Positions 49,942-59,159 of a stretch of 64,000 bases of DNA are shown here, in pieces (position 1 is the first letter of the stretch; each line of letters opens with the position of its first letter). The notes below the pieces were generated by a model. That model was not told the DNA's origin. It ran no database searches and was given only the letters and a program-made list of their open reading frames with translations. The position numbers and the translations under genes were made by a program. The DNA is from Nocardia tengchongensis (GTDB taxonomy: Bacteria > Actinomycetota > Actinomycetes > Mycobacteriales > Mycobacteriaceae), in contig NZ_CP074371.1 in assembly GCF_018362975.1 (NCBI RefSeq), forward strand, positions 3,968,001 through 4,032,000, read 5' to 3'.

Positions 49942-50981
49942 GCCGGGCCCATGGCGAAATGCTGCCGGTAGCGCTCGGGTGTGGTGGCCAGGCGGCGGGT
50001 GAAGACGCGGTGCAGGGTCTCGCCGTGGCGGTAACCGACCTGGCGGGCGATCGCGCCGATGGTCAGTTCGGTGGACTCCAGCAGACGGCGGGCCGCCTCC
50101 ACTCGCAGAGCCTCCACGAATGCCGCTGGCGTGCAACCTGTTTCGGCGCGGAAGGCGCGGGCGAAATGGCGTTCGCTCATGCCCGCACGGGCGGCCAGTT
50201 CGCTCACCGTGAGTTCCGCGCCGAGGTGGTCGGGCAGCCACTGCTGCACGGCCCGGATGGCGGGCGTCCGGGCGGGCTGGCTGCGTAATTGGGCACTGAA
50301 CTGGGCTTGTCCGCCCGGCCGGCGGGTGAACACCACATACACCCGCGCGATCATGGCGGCCGTCTCCCGGCCGTGGTCGTCCTCGACCAGAGCCAGGGCG
50401 AGATCGACGCCCGCGGACATGCCCGCCGAGGTCCAGCGGTTGCGATCCCGGACATAGATGCGATCCGGCTCGACCGTCACCCGCGGATAGCGTTGGGCCA
50501 GTAGGGCGGTCGAGCCCCAGTGGGTGGTTGCGCGGTAGCCGTCCAGCAGTCCCGCGGCGGCCAGTAGCAGCGCGCCCGCGCACACCGACGTCACCCGGCG
50601 AGCCTTGCGGGCCAGGGCCGGCAAGGCGGGGACCACCGCCGCCGCGCCGGGCCCGGACACATCGCCGCCGACCACGATGAGAGTGTCGAAGTCGTCACCG
50701 GCGGCGATGTCGTCGAGCGAATGCGCGACCGAGAGGGTCAGCCCGCCATCGGCTTCGATGGGCAGTCCGCCGGGCGACGCCGTCAGCAGCCGATACGGCG
50801 GTGCGGAGTCGACCGCATCCGCGCCGACAGCGCTCGCGGGCGCCCGCAAATCCGGCGGCAGCCGCTCCGGCGGTGTCTCGACGATGTCGTTGAGAAGCGC
50901 GAAGACGTCGAGCGGCCCCGCCAGTTCGGAGATCTGCATGCCTTGGAAGACGACGAAGACAACGGTGCGGGTCGCGGGCAC
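49917..50981 (-). CDS. GlxA family transcriptional regulator (DJ-1/PfpI + AraC)
   Basis: The N-terminal half (VVFVVFQGMQISELAGPLDVFALL, then DDFDTLIVVGGDVSG and VTSVCAGALLLAAAGLLDG) is a DJ-1/PfpI-like ligand domain that keeps the cysteine at the elbow. The C-terminal half carries the AraC helix-turn-helices (LTVSELAARAGMSERHFARAFRAE and IGAIARQVGYRHGETLHRVFTRRL). It is the last gene of a four-gene minus-strand group with two hydrolases and a monooxygenase, which it probably controls. A GTG at 51017 that would overlap the upstream hydrolase is an alternative start. Confidence 0.88.
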   Translation of the reverse strand: MPATRTVVFVVFQGMQISELAGPLDVFALLNDIVETPPERLPPDLRAPASAVGADAVDSAPPYRLLTASPGGLPIEADGGLTLSVAHSLDDIAAGDDFDTLIVVGGDVSGPGAAAVVPALPALARKARRVTSVCAGALLLAAAGLLDGYRATTHWGSTALLAQRYPRVTVEPDRIYVRDRNRWTSAGMSAGVDLALALVEDDHGRETAAMIARVYVVFTRRPGGQAQFSAQLRSQPARTPAIRAVQQWLPDHLGAELTVSELAARAGMSERHFARAFRAETGCTPAAFVEALRVEAARRLLESTELTIGAIARQVGYRHGETLHRVFTRRLATTPERYRQHFAMGPAQVAGAGE

Positions 50982-51019
50982 CCCGCGATCATCCCAGTCG
51001 CCGGGGACGGCTGTCACGG

Positions 51020-51899
51020 TCAGTTGCTGACCGATCCGGCCCGCTTGCCCGTGGTGTGGCGGTGCAGGAACGGGATCATCAGCTCGGCCACCCGGTCGGG
51101 GAACTGGGCGTGCGGGTAGTGGCCGCCCTGGTCGATCAGGGCGTACTGGCCGAGACCGGCCGGCAGCCCCGCCACGATCGCCCGGCCTTCGTCCTCGGGG
51201 CGCGGGTAATCCGGATCCTGCGCACCCATGATCACCAGTGCGGGACACCGGACTTCGGGCAACCGGGCCGCGGCGTCGGCCGGGGTGGTCTTCCCGGTCT
51301 TCATGAATTCCGCCCAGCGACCCGGTCGTTCCAGCAGGGCCCGGAGTTCGGTGAGGTAGTCGGCGTGATCGGCGGGTTGGGTCGGGTATGCCACGCCGTC
51401 GAGGTAGCGGAACCACAGGCGGGGCGACTTCAACAGCTGAGTGCCGACCAGTTCGAACATGCCCCGGCGATGGCGGCGGTCCCTCCACATCGCTCCGAGG
51501 TCGATGCTCTGGGTCAGCGTGAACGGGTTGATCTCGATGATCGCCGACACCAGCTCCGGGGCCTCGGCCGCCGCGATGGTGGCCGAACCGCCGGACAGCG
51601 AATGCCCGACAATGACCGCCCGGCCCCCGAAATGCCGGATGATTCCGAGCAAGTCGAGGGCCACGTCGGTGCGGCTGATGGCGGCTTTGCCGGTCACGGA
51701 CGGCCAAATCCAGAGTGGATTCGCCGTGGCCGCGCATGTCGACGTTCACCACCCGGTACCCGGCGGCGGCCAGCGGGGCGACCAGGTGACGGAAGTCCCG
51801 CCGCCAGGTCCCCATGCCATGGGACAGCACCACCAAGGGGCCGTCACCGGTCACGTCACACGCGATCCGCCCGTGCTCGAGCGCTACATACTCGGTCAT
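51020..51899 (-). CDS. Alpha/beta hydrolase with one frameshift
   Basis: The N-terminal part (VVLSHGMGTWRRDFRHLVAPLAAAGYRVVNVDMRGHGEST) and the C-terminal part (the nucleophile elbow VGHSLSG, then MGAQDPDYP and DQGGHYPHAQFPD) lie in different frames. The break is in a TTT run near 51710: removing one T turns LDLAVR into LDWPSVTGKAAISRTD and joins the halves into one 292-residue hydrolase. The Ser-Asp-His triad is then complete. It sits between the monooxygenase and GlxA genes and is probably part of the same catabolic or resistance group. Confidence 0.85.
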
Positions 51900-52018
51900 T
51901 TCCCGGTCCTTCCAAGCGATTTCGCTCCGCTGCCGCGTTGGGCGGCATAGGGGAATTGAACGCTGGAAGCCGAGTTCGGCCGAGAGCCCGGGCAGAGGGG
52001 ATCAGTGCTGTGGCCGAT

Positions 52019-52037
52019 CCAGTCAGTCACTGACTGG
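52019..52037. promoter_or_regulatory. Operator-like palindrome
   Basis: CCAGTCAGT-C-ACTGACTGG is a perfect 9-bp inverted repeat around one base. It lies 120 bp upstream of the alpha/beta hydrolase start, in the 317-bp gap between it and the monooxygenase gene. No regulator is assigned. The same gap holds four tandem 8-bp GGCCACGC-type units at 52161-52192 and nothing else that I can support. Confidence 0.6.
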
Positions 52038-52160
52038 GGCGACCGGGGTGCGGCAGCCGCGCCTCGAATCGCCCGGTGCCAGGCAGGTCCGGCGCGCAAG
52101 AAGCGGGTGGCCCTGCGTGGGAAGGACCCGGCGGTGGTCCGGACAGCTGCCGGCATCATC

Positions 52161-52192
52161 GGCCACGCGGCCACGCGGCCACGCTGCCACGC
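52161..52192. repeat. Four tandem 8-bp units
   Basis: GGCCACGC occurs three times in a row, followed by TGCCACGC. It is intergenic, just past the end of the monooxygenase gene. Confidence 0.8.
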
Positions 52193-52216
52193 ACTGCCGC
52201 GCACCCGTTCATCCGC

Positions 52217-53780
52217 TCAGCTGACAGCGGCTTCGGCCTTCACGTCTGCGGCTCCGAACCAGTGCGTGAGCGCATCCCGCAGCGCGGCCGCCGCGGAGTC
52301 AGGTTCCTCGTCCACCGTTGCGGCCCAGGCGATGTGGGCGTCCGGACGGATCAGCAGGGCGTCGGCCGGCCGGTCGTCGGTGGCGGCGGTGTGGATGTCG
52401 ACGCGACCGGCCCAGTCGGCGGCGATCTCGTGTAGGTCCGGACGGTCGGCGAGCACGAGCAGGACGGGCGGGCAGTGCGCAGGAGATCCGCGACACGCGT
52501 GTCCGCCTGGCCGGTCCGCAATGGCAGGTCGGGGACGACGGTGCCGGTCAGGGGGTGGCGGTTGGGGTTCGGCAGCGGGTAGCGGAGGTCGGTGCCCGCG
52601 ATGAGGGCGCCCACCCGGCGCAGGGCGGGCTCGTCGGTGAGGAGTTCCTGGAACAGCGCACGCAGGGCCAGTGCCGCCGGATCGTCGCCGCGCCGCAACG
52701 CCACCTGCGCCTGGGTCTGCATCATGATGCGGGCGCCCGCGAAGTGGCGTTCTTCGTGATAGCTGTCCAACAGTCCCGCCGGCGCCCCGCCGTGCAGGTC
52801 GGCGGCCAATTTCCAGGCCAGGTTGATCGCGTCGAGCATGCCCGCGTTGAGGCCGACACCGGTCGCGGGAAGGCGTGCGCGGCGTCGCCGGCGATGAAAA
52901 CCCGCCCGGCCCGGTACCGTTCGGCCTGGCGGGCCTGGAACTGATAGCGGGACAGGCGAATCGGGTCGCCGAGGGGAAGGTCGACACCGAGGATGCGGCG
53001 GATGCTGTCCTGCAACTCGGCCAGGGTCATCGGCTCGTTGTCGTCGGTGTCGGCGGTGGTGTCCTCGGTGGTCTGGATCATCATGGAGCCGGGAGCGAGC
53101 GACCCCATCGCGAATACGCCGTGCTCGGTGCGGGTGAAACCGGCCGCGACGGTGCCGTGCCCGGGAACTTCCAGGTCGCCGTTGTCGAGCTGCGTCAGCG
53201 AGTCCGGCACGCTGACCTGACCCAACCGGTTGACCTCCGGATACGTGGTGCCGGGAAAGTCGACGCCAGCCATGCCGCGGACGCGGCTGCGCGCACCGTC
53301 GCAGGCCACGACATAGTGTGCGGTGAGCCGGTATTCGCCGTCGGGACCGTGCACGTCCACGGTTACCGTGGCGTCGTCCTGCTCGAGGGCCGTCACCTCG
53401 TGGCCCCGGCGCACCTCCGCGCCGAGTTCGGTGGACCAATCATCGAGCAGCTGTTCGAGTTTCGGCTGCGGCAGGTGCATGGCCTGCAACGGCGAATCGG
53501 CCAGCGGACTGAGATCCACGTGCAATCCGCCGAACGGAATCGCCGCGGTGGGCCCGGCATCCACGCCGATCTCAGCGAGCCGTCGGGTCAGCCCCCGGTA
53601 ATCCAGCAGCCGCAGGATCTGCCCGCCGAGTCCGTTGGCCTTCGGAACCGTCCGCAACTGCGGCTGCCGCTCCAGAACCACCGGCCGCACCCCCGCCAGC
53701 CGCAGTTCGGCGGCCAGCATCAGACCCGTCGGGCCCGCACCCACGATGATCACGTCAGCATCGGTTCTACGCACTCGCAC
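52217..53780 (-). CDS. FAD-dependent monooxygenase (aromatic hydroxylase class), with two frameshifts
   Basis: The N-terminal FAD-binding motif DVIIVGAGPTGLMLAAELR, the VACDGARSRVRG motif and the GRVFIAGDAAHAFP motif define a class A flavoprotein hydroxylase, the group of rifampicin and phenol monooxygenases. The frame breaks near 52868, between HAFP and ATGVGLNAGMLDAINLAWKLA, and near 52471, between LLRTARP and VLLVLADRPDLHEIAADWAG. One missing base in a short C/G run explains each. Restored, the protein has 521 residues with a thioredoxin-like C-terminal domain. A GTG at 53780 is the best start. The substrate is unknown. Confidence 0.86.
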
Positions 53781-53936
53781 TACCCCGTTTCCCGTGGTTA
53801 TCAGCTTCGGGCAGCGATTCTGCAGCACGGCCGGGGTCTTGCCGCAAGCCCCGGTCTGCGATATATGTTGAAGAGGGAAGCGGGTCGACCCACCTCCCCA
53901 TTCACCTCTCCGCGGTTGCCCGACGGATTCTTTTGC

Positions 53937-54677
53937 TCACCGACCCAAGTGATGCCGCAGGAACGCGGCCGCGAAATCAGGCTGTGTCTTGGACATTTGG
54001 TTGTGCCGGCCCGGCGTGGCCAACAGCGTCTTGTCCTCGGATGCGAAGGCTTCGAACAGGTCGAAGCTGGGCCGGCGATCGATTTCCTCATCGTTCCAAG
54101 CCACTTGGAGCGTGAGCGGGACGGTGATCTTGCGTGCGATATCGAACAGCGCGTCGAAGACGAAGACGCTGTTGAAGGTCGCGGCCTGGATGCGGGGCTC
54201 GACGGCGGTCAGCCACATCCCGATGACGGTGCCCAAGGTGACGCCGCCATACCCGAACGGTGCGTCCGGGCCGATCTCGGGCAGCGCCTGGAGCGCGTCC
54301 AAGGTGGCCTGCCATTCGGGCACGGCCCGCTCCGCCAGTGAGGTGTTGTACTCGGCGATAATCGAATCCATCGGTTCGCCGGCCGCCCGCGCCGCGTGCA
54401 GCGCATCGGCCCACCGCTGATCCTCGTCGCTACGCGGCCGATCGCCGTGCCCCGGGGCATCGATCGCGGCCACCCGATAGCCGCTCTGTGTCACCAGATG
54501 ACGCGCCGTCGTCGCCAGATTCGGCGCCTTCTTGTGCATGCCGCCGCTGTGACCCAGCAGGATCAACGGCGCACCCTCGGAATGGGATTCGGGGGACCAC
54601 AACACACCGGTGATCTCGCCCAGTCGGAATTCACGTTCGATGACACCGTTATTCGATGCCTGCGCAATGAAATGCAT
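53937..54677 (-). CDS. Alpha/beta hydrolase-fold protein with Thr at the nucleophile position
   Basis: The 246-residue protein has the fold of dienelactone-hydrolase-like enzymes: LILLGHSGGMHKKAPN near residue 40, AAIDAPGHGDRPR, and a final histidine in TPGRHNQMS. The elbow reads GYGGVTLGT, so threonine 147 replaces the usual serine of GxSxG. It may be inactive, slow or use a different chemistry. GAGAGG precedes the ATG at 54677. It is the first gene of the four-gene minus-strand group that ends with GlxA. Confidence 0.83.
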   Translation of the reverse strand: MHFIAQASNNGVIEREFRLGEITGVLWSPESHSEGAPLILLGHSGGMHKKAPNLATTARHLVTQSGYRVAAIDAPGHGDRPRSDEDQRWADALHAARAAGEPMDSIIAEYNTSLAERAVPEWQATLDALQALPEIGPDAPFGYGGVTLGTVIGMWLTAVEPRIQAATFNSVFVFDALFDIARKITVPLTLQVAWNDEEIDRRPSFDLFEAFASEDKTLLATPGRHNQMSKTQPDFAAAFLRHHLGR

Positions 54678-54881
54678 GATGTTCTGCCTCTCGGGAATGC
54701 CTTGCTACACAAGCGCTCCCGGCGACATTTACTTCGTACGCCCGACCGTGACCACGATGGGGAGCACCCATATGGAATCAGCGTTCATGGGTCTCACCTC
54801 CTTGCGTGATGTCACGGTCGCGAGAACGGTACCAACCGGCATGGAAGGTGGCAAGCGATTGGTTGGTTCTGCTGGGCGGGG

Positions 54882-56786
54882 TTCTGAAAATGCTTGTATC
54901 ACAATGCAATTCAGCTATTGATCGTGGTTGGATCGGCGTAGGATTAGCACATGGATTCGAATGAGGTGACACTCGACGACTGCGGTATCGCTGAACTGGC
55001 GGCCGCGGTCTCGACCCTGAGCGAATCCGTTCAGAACTCCACGATGACTCAGTTCTCCGATGAGGATGTCGTGGCGTTGATGCAGCAGCTGGAGGCCTGC
55101 AAAAGGCAGCTGGCCGCATTGGATACGCGGCTGATTATCGAAGCCGGGGAGCGGTCACTGCATGCGCGCAGCGGTGCGGGGAAGATGGTGCCGTTCCTGC
55201 GGCACACCCTCGGACTCTCACGCTACGACGCCTCACTCCGGGTGAAGGTCACTCATCACTGCGGGGAATTCTTCGAACCGAGCGGACACCTGCGGCCCGC
55301 AGTGCTCCCTGTCATGGCGGAAGCGTTTGCGGCCGGCGATATCTCGCGGGATCACGTGCGCAACATCATGGACGTAATGGACCACCTCCCGGCCGACATT
55401 CCCGCCGAAGCGCGCACCGAAGCCGAAGAGATCCTCGTCGACTACTCCCGTGAAGGCTGGCCCGATGACCTCCCGAAGATCGGGCGCGACATCCTCGCCC
55501 AGCTGGATCCGGACGGGAAGGTTGTCTCCGATGCCGACCGTCGCCGCCGCCGCGGGATCACCCTGTGCCGCCCCGGCGTGGATGGAATGTCGCGGATCGA
55601 AGGGTGGATCACTCCCGAACTGCGGGCGTGCCTGGATGCGGTGTTCGCCAAGCTCGCACGCCCGGGCATGTGCAACCCCGAAGACACCGAAAGCCCCACC
55701 GCCAGTGGCGGGTTCATCGCCGACAGCGTTCTCGACGCTGCTGCGGGCCGGGATCGGCGTGATGCAGGGCAGCGCACCCACGACGCCATGCTCGCCCTGA
55801 TGCAGCCGGGCGTGAACATGCGCGCGCTCGGGATGCACCGGGGTCTGCCGGTCGAGGTTGTTCTCACCATGAGCCTGTCCGATCTGGAGAACGGGACCGG
55901 GGTGGCGACCACCAACACCGGCACGCAGGTCTCGATCAACGAGGCGCTGAAGATGGCTGAGGGCAGCCACCCGGTGATCGCGGTCCTCGACGGGGACGGG
56001 ATGCCGCTGTACCTGCGGCGTTCTCGCCGCACGGCGAACCGCGCTCAACGCCTCGCATTGATTGCCCGCGATAAGGGATGTACCCGTCCGGGTTGTGAAC
56101 AACCCGCCTCGATGTGCGCCGCCCACCACGTGAACGGTTGGGCCAAAGGCGGTCCCACCGATATCAACAACCTGACTCTCGCGTGCGATCACTGCCACGC
56201 GTTGGTCAATGATGGGCCCGATGGCTGGAAAACCGTTGTCATGGCCAAAGACTCACCCGATCGGGGTCGAACGGGGTGGATTGCACCGAAGAGTGTTGAT
56301 CCCACCGGAACTCCGCGCGTGAACGATCGCCATCACGTGGGGCAGTCGATCGCCGCTGCCATCGATTCCAGTTCACGAAAGTGGCGCTCACGGGCTGCGT
56401 GAATCCAGTGCTGCTCGTGTCCTGCTGGCGTGCGCAAAACTACATAGAGTGTGGTCGCCTCGCCTGCCCTACCGCACTTGGGCTGACGCCAGGTTGGGTG
56501 CCGTGAGCCGCCGATCCCGGCCCACGGACTGCACGGATCACCTTCTCGAGACACAAACCCAAAGACCGACAAAGACCCAAGGCTAAAGAATCGAGACGAC
56601 CTCAGCCTTCTCTCCGCGCACCCTCACGGTGCATGTACCTCGACAACTTCAGAATGCTTGTACCTCCACACCGGGCCGATCCACGGCCGAGCCGTAATGG
56701 GGCTGGTAGGTGAGCGAGCCTCCCAACCCAGCCAGCCCCTCTCCCTTCTCCAGGCGTCTTTTATCTTTTGGTCCTTTTTGTTTGTC
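54882..56786 (+). mobile_element. 13E12-type HNH repeat element, copy 2
   Basis: This ~1.9-kb unit is the inverted partner of 43140-45019 and has the same parts: ~70 bp upstream from TTCTGAAA, the HNH gene and ~380 bp downstream ending near CTTTTTGTTTGTCA. The last few bases contain the stop codon of the neighbouring F420-type gene. With copy 1 it brackets about 9.9 kb (45020-54881). Confidence 0.75.
54951..56402 (+). CDS. DUF222 / HNH endonuclease 13E12-family protein, copy 2
   Basis: This protein has the same length (483 residues) and domain order as copy 1: DUF222, then HNH with CTRPGCEQPASMCAAHHV and LTLACDHCHALV. Substitutions are spread along the protein and no indel or stop has appeared, which argues that both copies are still under selection. 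Orientation is opposite to copy 1. Confidence 0.92.
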   Translation: MDSNEVTLDDCGIAELAAAVSTLSESVQNSTMTQFSDEDVVALMQQLEACKRQLAALDTRLIIEAGERSLHARSGAGKMVPFLRHTLGLSRYDASLRVKVTHHCGEFFEPSGHLRPAVLPVMAEAFAAGDISRDHVRNIMDVMDHLPADIPAEARTEAEEILVDYSREGWPDDLPKIGRDILAQLDPDGKVVSDADRRRRRGITLCRPGVDGMSRIEGWITPELRACLDAVFAKLARPGMCNPEDTESPTASGGFIADSVLDAAAGRDRRDAGQRTHDAMLALMQPGVNMRALGMHRGLPVEVVLTMSLSDLENGTGVATTNTGTQVSINEALKMAEGSHPVIAVLDGDGMPLYLRRSRRTANRAQRLALIARDKGCTRPGCEQPASMCAAHHVNGWAKGGPTDINNLTLACDHCHALVNDGPDGWKTVVMAKDSPDRGRTGWIAPKSVDPTGTPRVNDRHHVGQSIAAAIDSSSRKWRSRAA

Positions 56787-57270
56787 AGGCGCGAGTCAGC
56801 ACAGCGATGGGGAAGGTGCGGGGACTCAGAGCCCGGTACGTATCGAAATGGGGATACGTGGCCGTGAGAGTGCGCCAATGCGCTTCGTATTCGGCAGGGT
56901 CGGTGACTACCCGATGGGTCACGGCAAAGGAGTCGCGACCGATTCGGACTTCGGCTTTGTCAGTGGCGAGCAGGTTCTTCCACCAATTGGGAACGCCATG
57001 GTTACCGCCGTTAGAACCGCACACCAGAAGATCGTCGCCGGACCGGACAAGCATCAGCATGACGGGCCGCGGCTCACCGGACTTCCGGCCGCGAACCGTC
57101 AGTTCGAAGACCGGGTCGCCGAAGAGAGTGGCAAACCGCGTTCCGCCGAAGCGGTTGTAGAGACGGCGGTGCACACGCGCGTAGAAGCGGGAGACGGCAC
57201 CGAGGTAGGTGCTGGAGTAGTAGTTGAAGCGGCCGGCCAGAGTCAGCGGGGTCGGATCGGTGCTGGACAT
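56785..57270 (-). CDS. Nitroreductase/deazaflavin (F420)-dependent oxidoreductase, Ddn family
   Basis: The 161-residue protein has the split beta-barrel of Ddn-like enzymes: FELTVRGRKSGEPRPVMLMLVRSGDDLLVCGSNGG, NWWKNLLATDKAEVRIG and YPHFDTYRALSPRTFPIAVLTRA. In mycobacteria such proteins use F420 to reduce quinones or nitro compounds. The N-terminus carries an extra ~35-residue helix. The stop codon lies at the border of HNH element copy 2, so the last residue or two may come from the insertion. It is divergent from an ECF41 sigma factor gene. Confidence 0.9.
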   Translation of the reverse strand: MSSTDPTPLTLAGRFNYYSSTYLGAVSRFYARVHRRLYNRFGGTRFATLFGDPVFELTVRGRKSGEPRPVMLMLVRSGDDLLVCGSNGGNHGVPNWWKNLLATDKAEVRIGRDSFAVTHRVVTDPAEYEAHWRTLTATYPHFDTYRALSPRTFPIAVLTRA

Positions 57271-57359
57271 GGGAATTCCCCTCGGGTCGCCGGGTAGTCG
57301 GGCTCACTGTACATGGCGTCCAGTGAGTTAACGTGGGGGCTTGTGGCTAGGCTTCGGGG

Positions 57360-58268
57360 ATGGGGATGGGGATGGGGATCAGGGCCGCGGTGAATGGGGT
57401 TGAGGAATTCGACGGGCTGCGGCCGCTGCTGTTCACGGTCGCGTATCAACTGCTCGGGAGTGCGGCCGACGCCGAAGACGTGGTGCAGGACAGCTATCTG
57501 CGATGGCGCGAGACGGACCGGGCGCGGGTCGAGAATCCGCGGGCGTACCTGACCACCATCGTGACGCGGCAGGCGCTCAATCACCTGCGAACCGTGCGCC
57601 GGCGGCGCGAGGAGTATGTGGGTAGCTGGCTGCCGGAACCTATCCGGACGGACGACGACGCGGGCCGGGATGTGCTGCTGGCCGAATCGGTGTCGATGGC
57701 CATGCTGCTGGTGCTGGAAACGCTCGGGCCGACCGAGCGTGCGGTGTTCGTGCTGTCGGAGGTGTTCGGGCACAGTCTCGTGGAAATCGCCGCGATGGTA
57801 GGCAAATCCGATGCCACAGTGCGGCAGATCGCGCATCGGGCTCGAGCGCATGTGCGGGAGCGCCGCAAGCGGTTCGAACCCGACGCCGAGACCAGCCGGG
57901 CGGTGATCGAACGGTTCCTGATCGCCACACAGACCGGCGATATGCAGACGCTGATGGATGTGCTCGCGCCGGACGTGGTGCAGATCTCCGACGGCGGCGG
58001 CAAGGTCACTGTGGCGGGGAAACCGGTCGCCGGCGCGGAGCGGGTCGCGAGCTATCTGGTGCGGCTGGCCCGGAATGGTGTGGCGGGCATGCTCGTCGAG
58101 TTCGGCACCTTCAATGCGCGGCCCGCCGTCCTGTTGCGCACGGCTGAGGGACTGCTCGACACCGTTCAGCTGATCGAAACTAGTGGTGACCGGATCACGG
58201 GACTGTATGCGATCCGCAACCCGGACAAGTTGCAGACCGCCGAACAGATCCGGGTACTCGATAGGTGA
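57360..58268 (+). CDS. ECF41 (SigJ-type) sigma factor with C-terminal SnoaL-like domain
   Basis: Sigma region 2 (FDGLRPLLFTVAYQLLGSAADAEDVVQDSYLRW) and region 4 (LGPTERAVFVLSEVFGHSLVEIAAMVGKSDATVRQIAHRARAHV) are complete. The ECF41 hallmarks are present: WLPEP in the linker, DGGGK in the C-terminal NTF2-like domain and NPDKL near the end. The C-terminal domain controls the sigma factor in place of an anti-sigma protein. It is divergent from the F420-type oxidoreductase gene, a plausible target. Four GGGGAT hexamers cover the start, giving three in-frame ATGs (57360, 57366, 57372). Confidence 0.93.
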   Translation: MGMGMGIRAAVNGVEEFDGLRPLLFTVAYQLLGSAADAEDVVQDSYLRWRETDRARVENPRAYLTTIVTRQALNHLRTVRRRREEYVGSWLPEPIRTDDDAGRDVLLAESVSMAMLLVLETLGPTERAVFVLSEVFGHSLVEIAAMVGKSDATVRQIAHRARAHVRERRKRFEPDAETSRAVIERFLIATQTGDMQTLMDVLAPDVVQISDGGGKVTVAGKPVAGAERVASYLVRLARNGVAGMLVEFGTFNARPAVLLRTAEGLLDTVQLIETSGDRITGLYAIRNPDKLQTAEQIRVLDR

Positions 58269-58289
58269 CCCAGCGCGGCTGTTGCTCGG

Positions 58290-59066
58290 CTACGGCTCCA
58301 GAACGCGCTGAATTGTTGCGTAACTGGGGATTTCGGCGACCAAGGGATGGCCGTGGGCGACCGATTCGGCCGTGTGCACCGCCGCGGCCAGCGCTGCGCG
58401 ATACAGCAGGGAACCTGTGCTGATGCGCCGGACGCCCAGCGCACCCAGCTCGGCCACGGTCGGGCCGGCGGGGGAGAAGAGGATGTTCAGGGGCGCGGTC
58501 AGTGCGGCGGTGAGGGTGCGAATTCCTTCGGGGTCCGTGATGCCGGGCACGAAGATGCCGTCCGCGCCGCACTTCTCGTAGTGCAGGACGCGTTCCAGGG
58601 TGGAGTCCGTGTCGATGCCGAGCCAGTGGGTGTCGGTGCGCGCATTGATGAAGAGCTCGGGCACGCGGGCCTTCACCGCGGCGATCAGCTCACCGTGCTC
58701 GCGCGGGTCGGCCAGTTCCGTGTTGGATCGGCTGTCCTCCAGGTTGATTCCCGCGATACCCGCTCGCACGAGTTCCGCGCAGAACTCCGCGACTTCGGCG
58801 GCGTTGGTGCTGAATCCGCCCTCGATGTCGACGGTGACCGGGATGGTCAGCCGGCCGAGCCGCTGGGCCAGGGCGAGGGTTTCGGCGCGGGTAGCGGCGG
58901 TGCCGTCGGGCAGCCCGGCCGCGGCGGCGACGCCCAGGCTGGTGGTGCCCAGCGCCGGGAAGCCCGCCTCGGCGAGCATGGCCGCGGACCCGAAGTCCCA
59001 TGCGTTGGGCAGGACCAGCGGGCGGTCACCGTGGTGCAGACTGCGGAAAAGCTCGGTCTTCGTCAT
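58290..59066 (-). CDS. Isocitrate lyase/PEP mutase superfamily protein
   Basis: The 258-residue protein has the TIM-barrel of this family: LVLPNAWDFGSAAMLAEAGFPALGTTSLGVAAAAG, IPVTVDIEGGFS (Mg-binding acid), GINLEDSR and FINARTDTHW. The ending with GVRRISTGSLLYRAAL is typical of the PEP-mutase-like branch (2-methylisocitrate lyase-like and oxaloacetase-like). The exact C-C or P-C bond cleaved is unknown. GGAG lies seven bases before the ATG at 59066. It is convergent with the ECF41 gene. Confidence 0.88.
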   Translation of the reverse strand: MTKTELFRSLHHGDRPLVLPNAWDFGSAAMLAEAGFPALGTTSLGVAAAAGLPDGTAATRAETLALAQRLGRLTIPVTVDIEGGFSTNAAEVAEFCAELVRAGIAGINLEDSRSNTELADPREHGELIAAVKARVPELFINARTDTHWLGIDTDSTLERVLHYEKCGADGIFVPGITDPEGIRTLTAALTAPLNILFSPAGPTVAELGALGVRRISTGSLLYRAALAAAVHTAESVAHGHPLVAEIPSYATIQRVLEP

Positions 59067-59159
59067 GGCGCACTCCGTATTTCGGCGGTGGGTCACGCGG
59101 TCGGGCAGGGCGGCGTCACTTCACGAACGGTCACTTCACGAGCGTCAGTTCAGTCAGCG

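Noticed and set aside
57271..57359. An ECF41 promoter (TGTCACA-N16-CGTC type) for the F420-type gene
   Set aside because: Neither strand contains TGTCACA. A TCACTG...CAGTGA inverted repeat (57304-57326) is present but does not match the motif.
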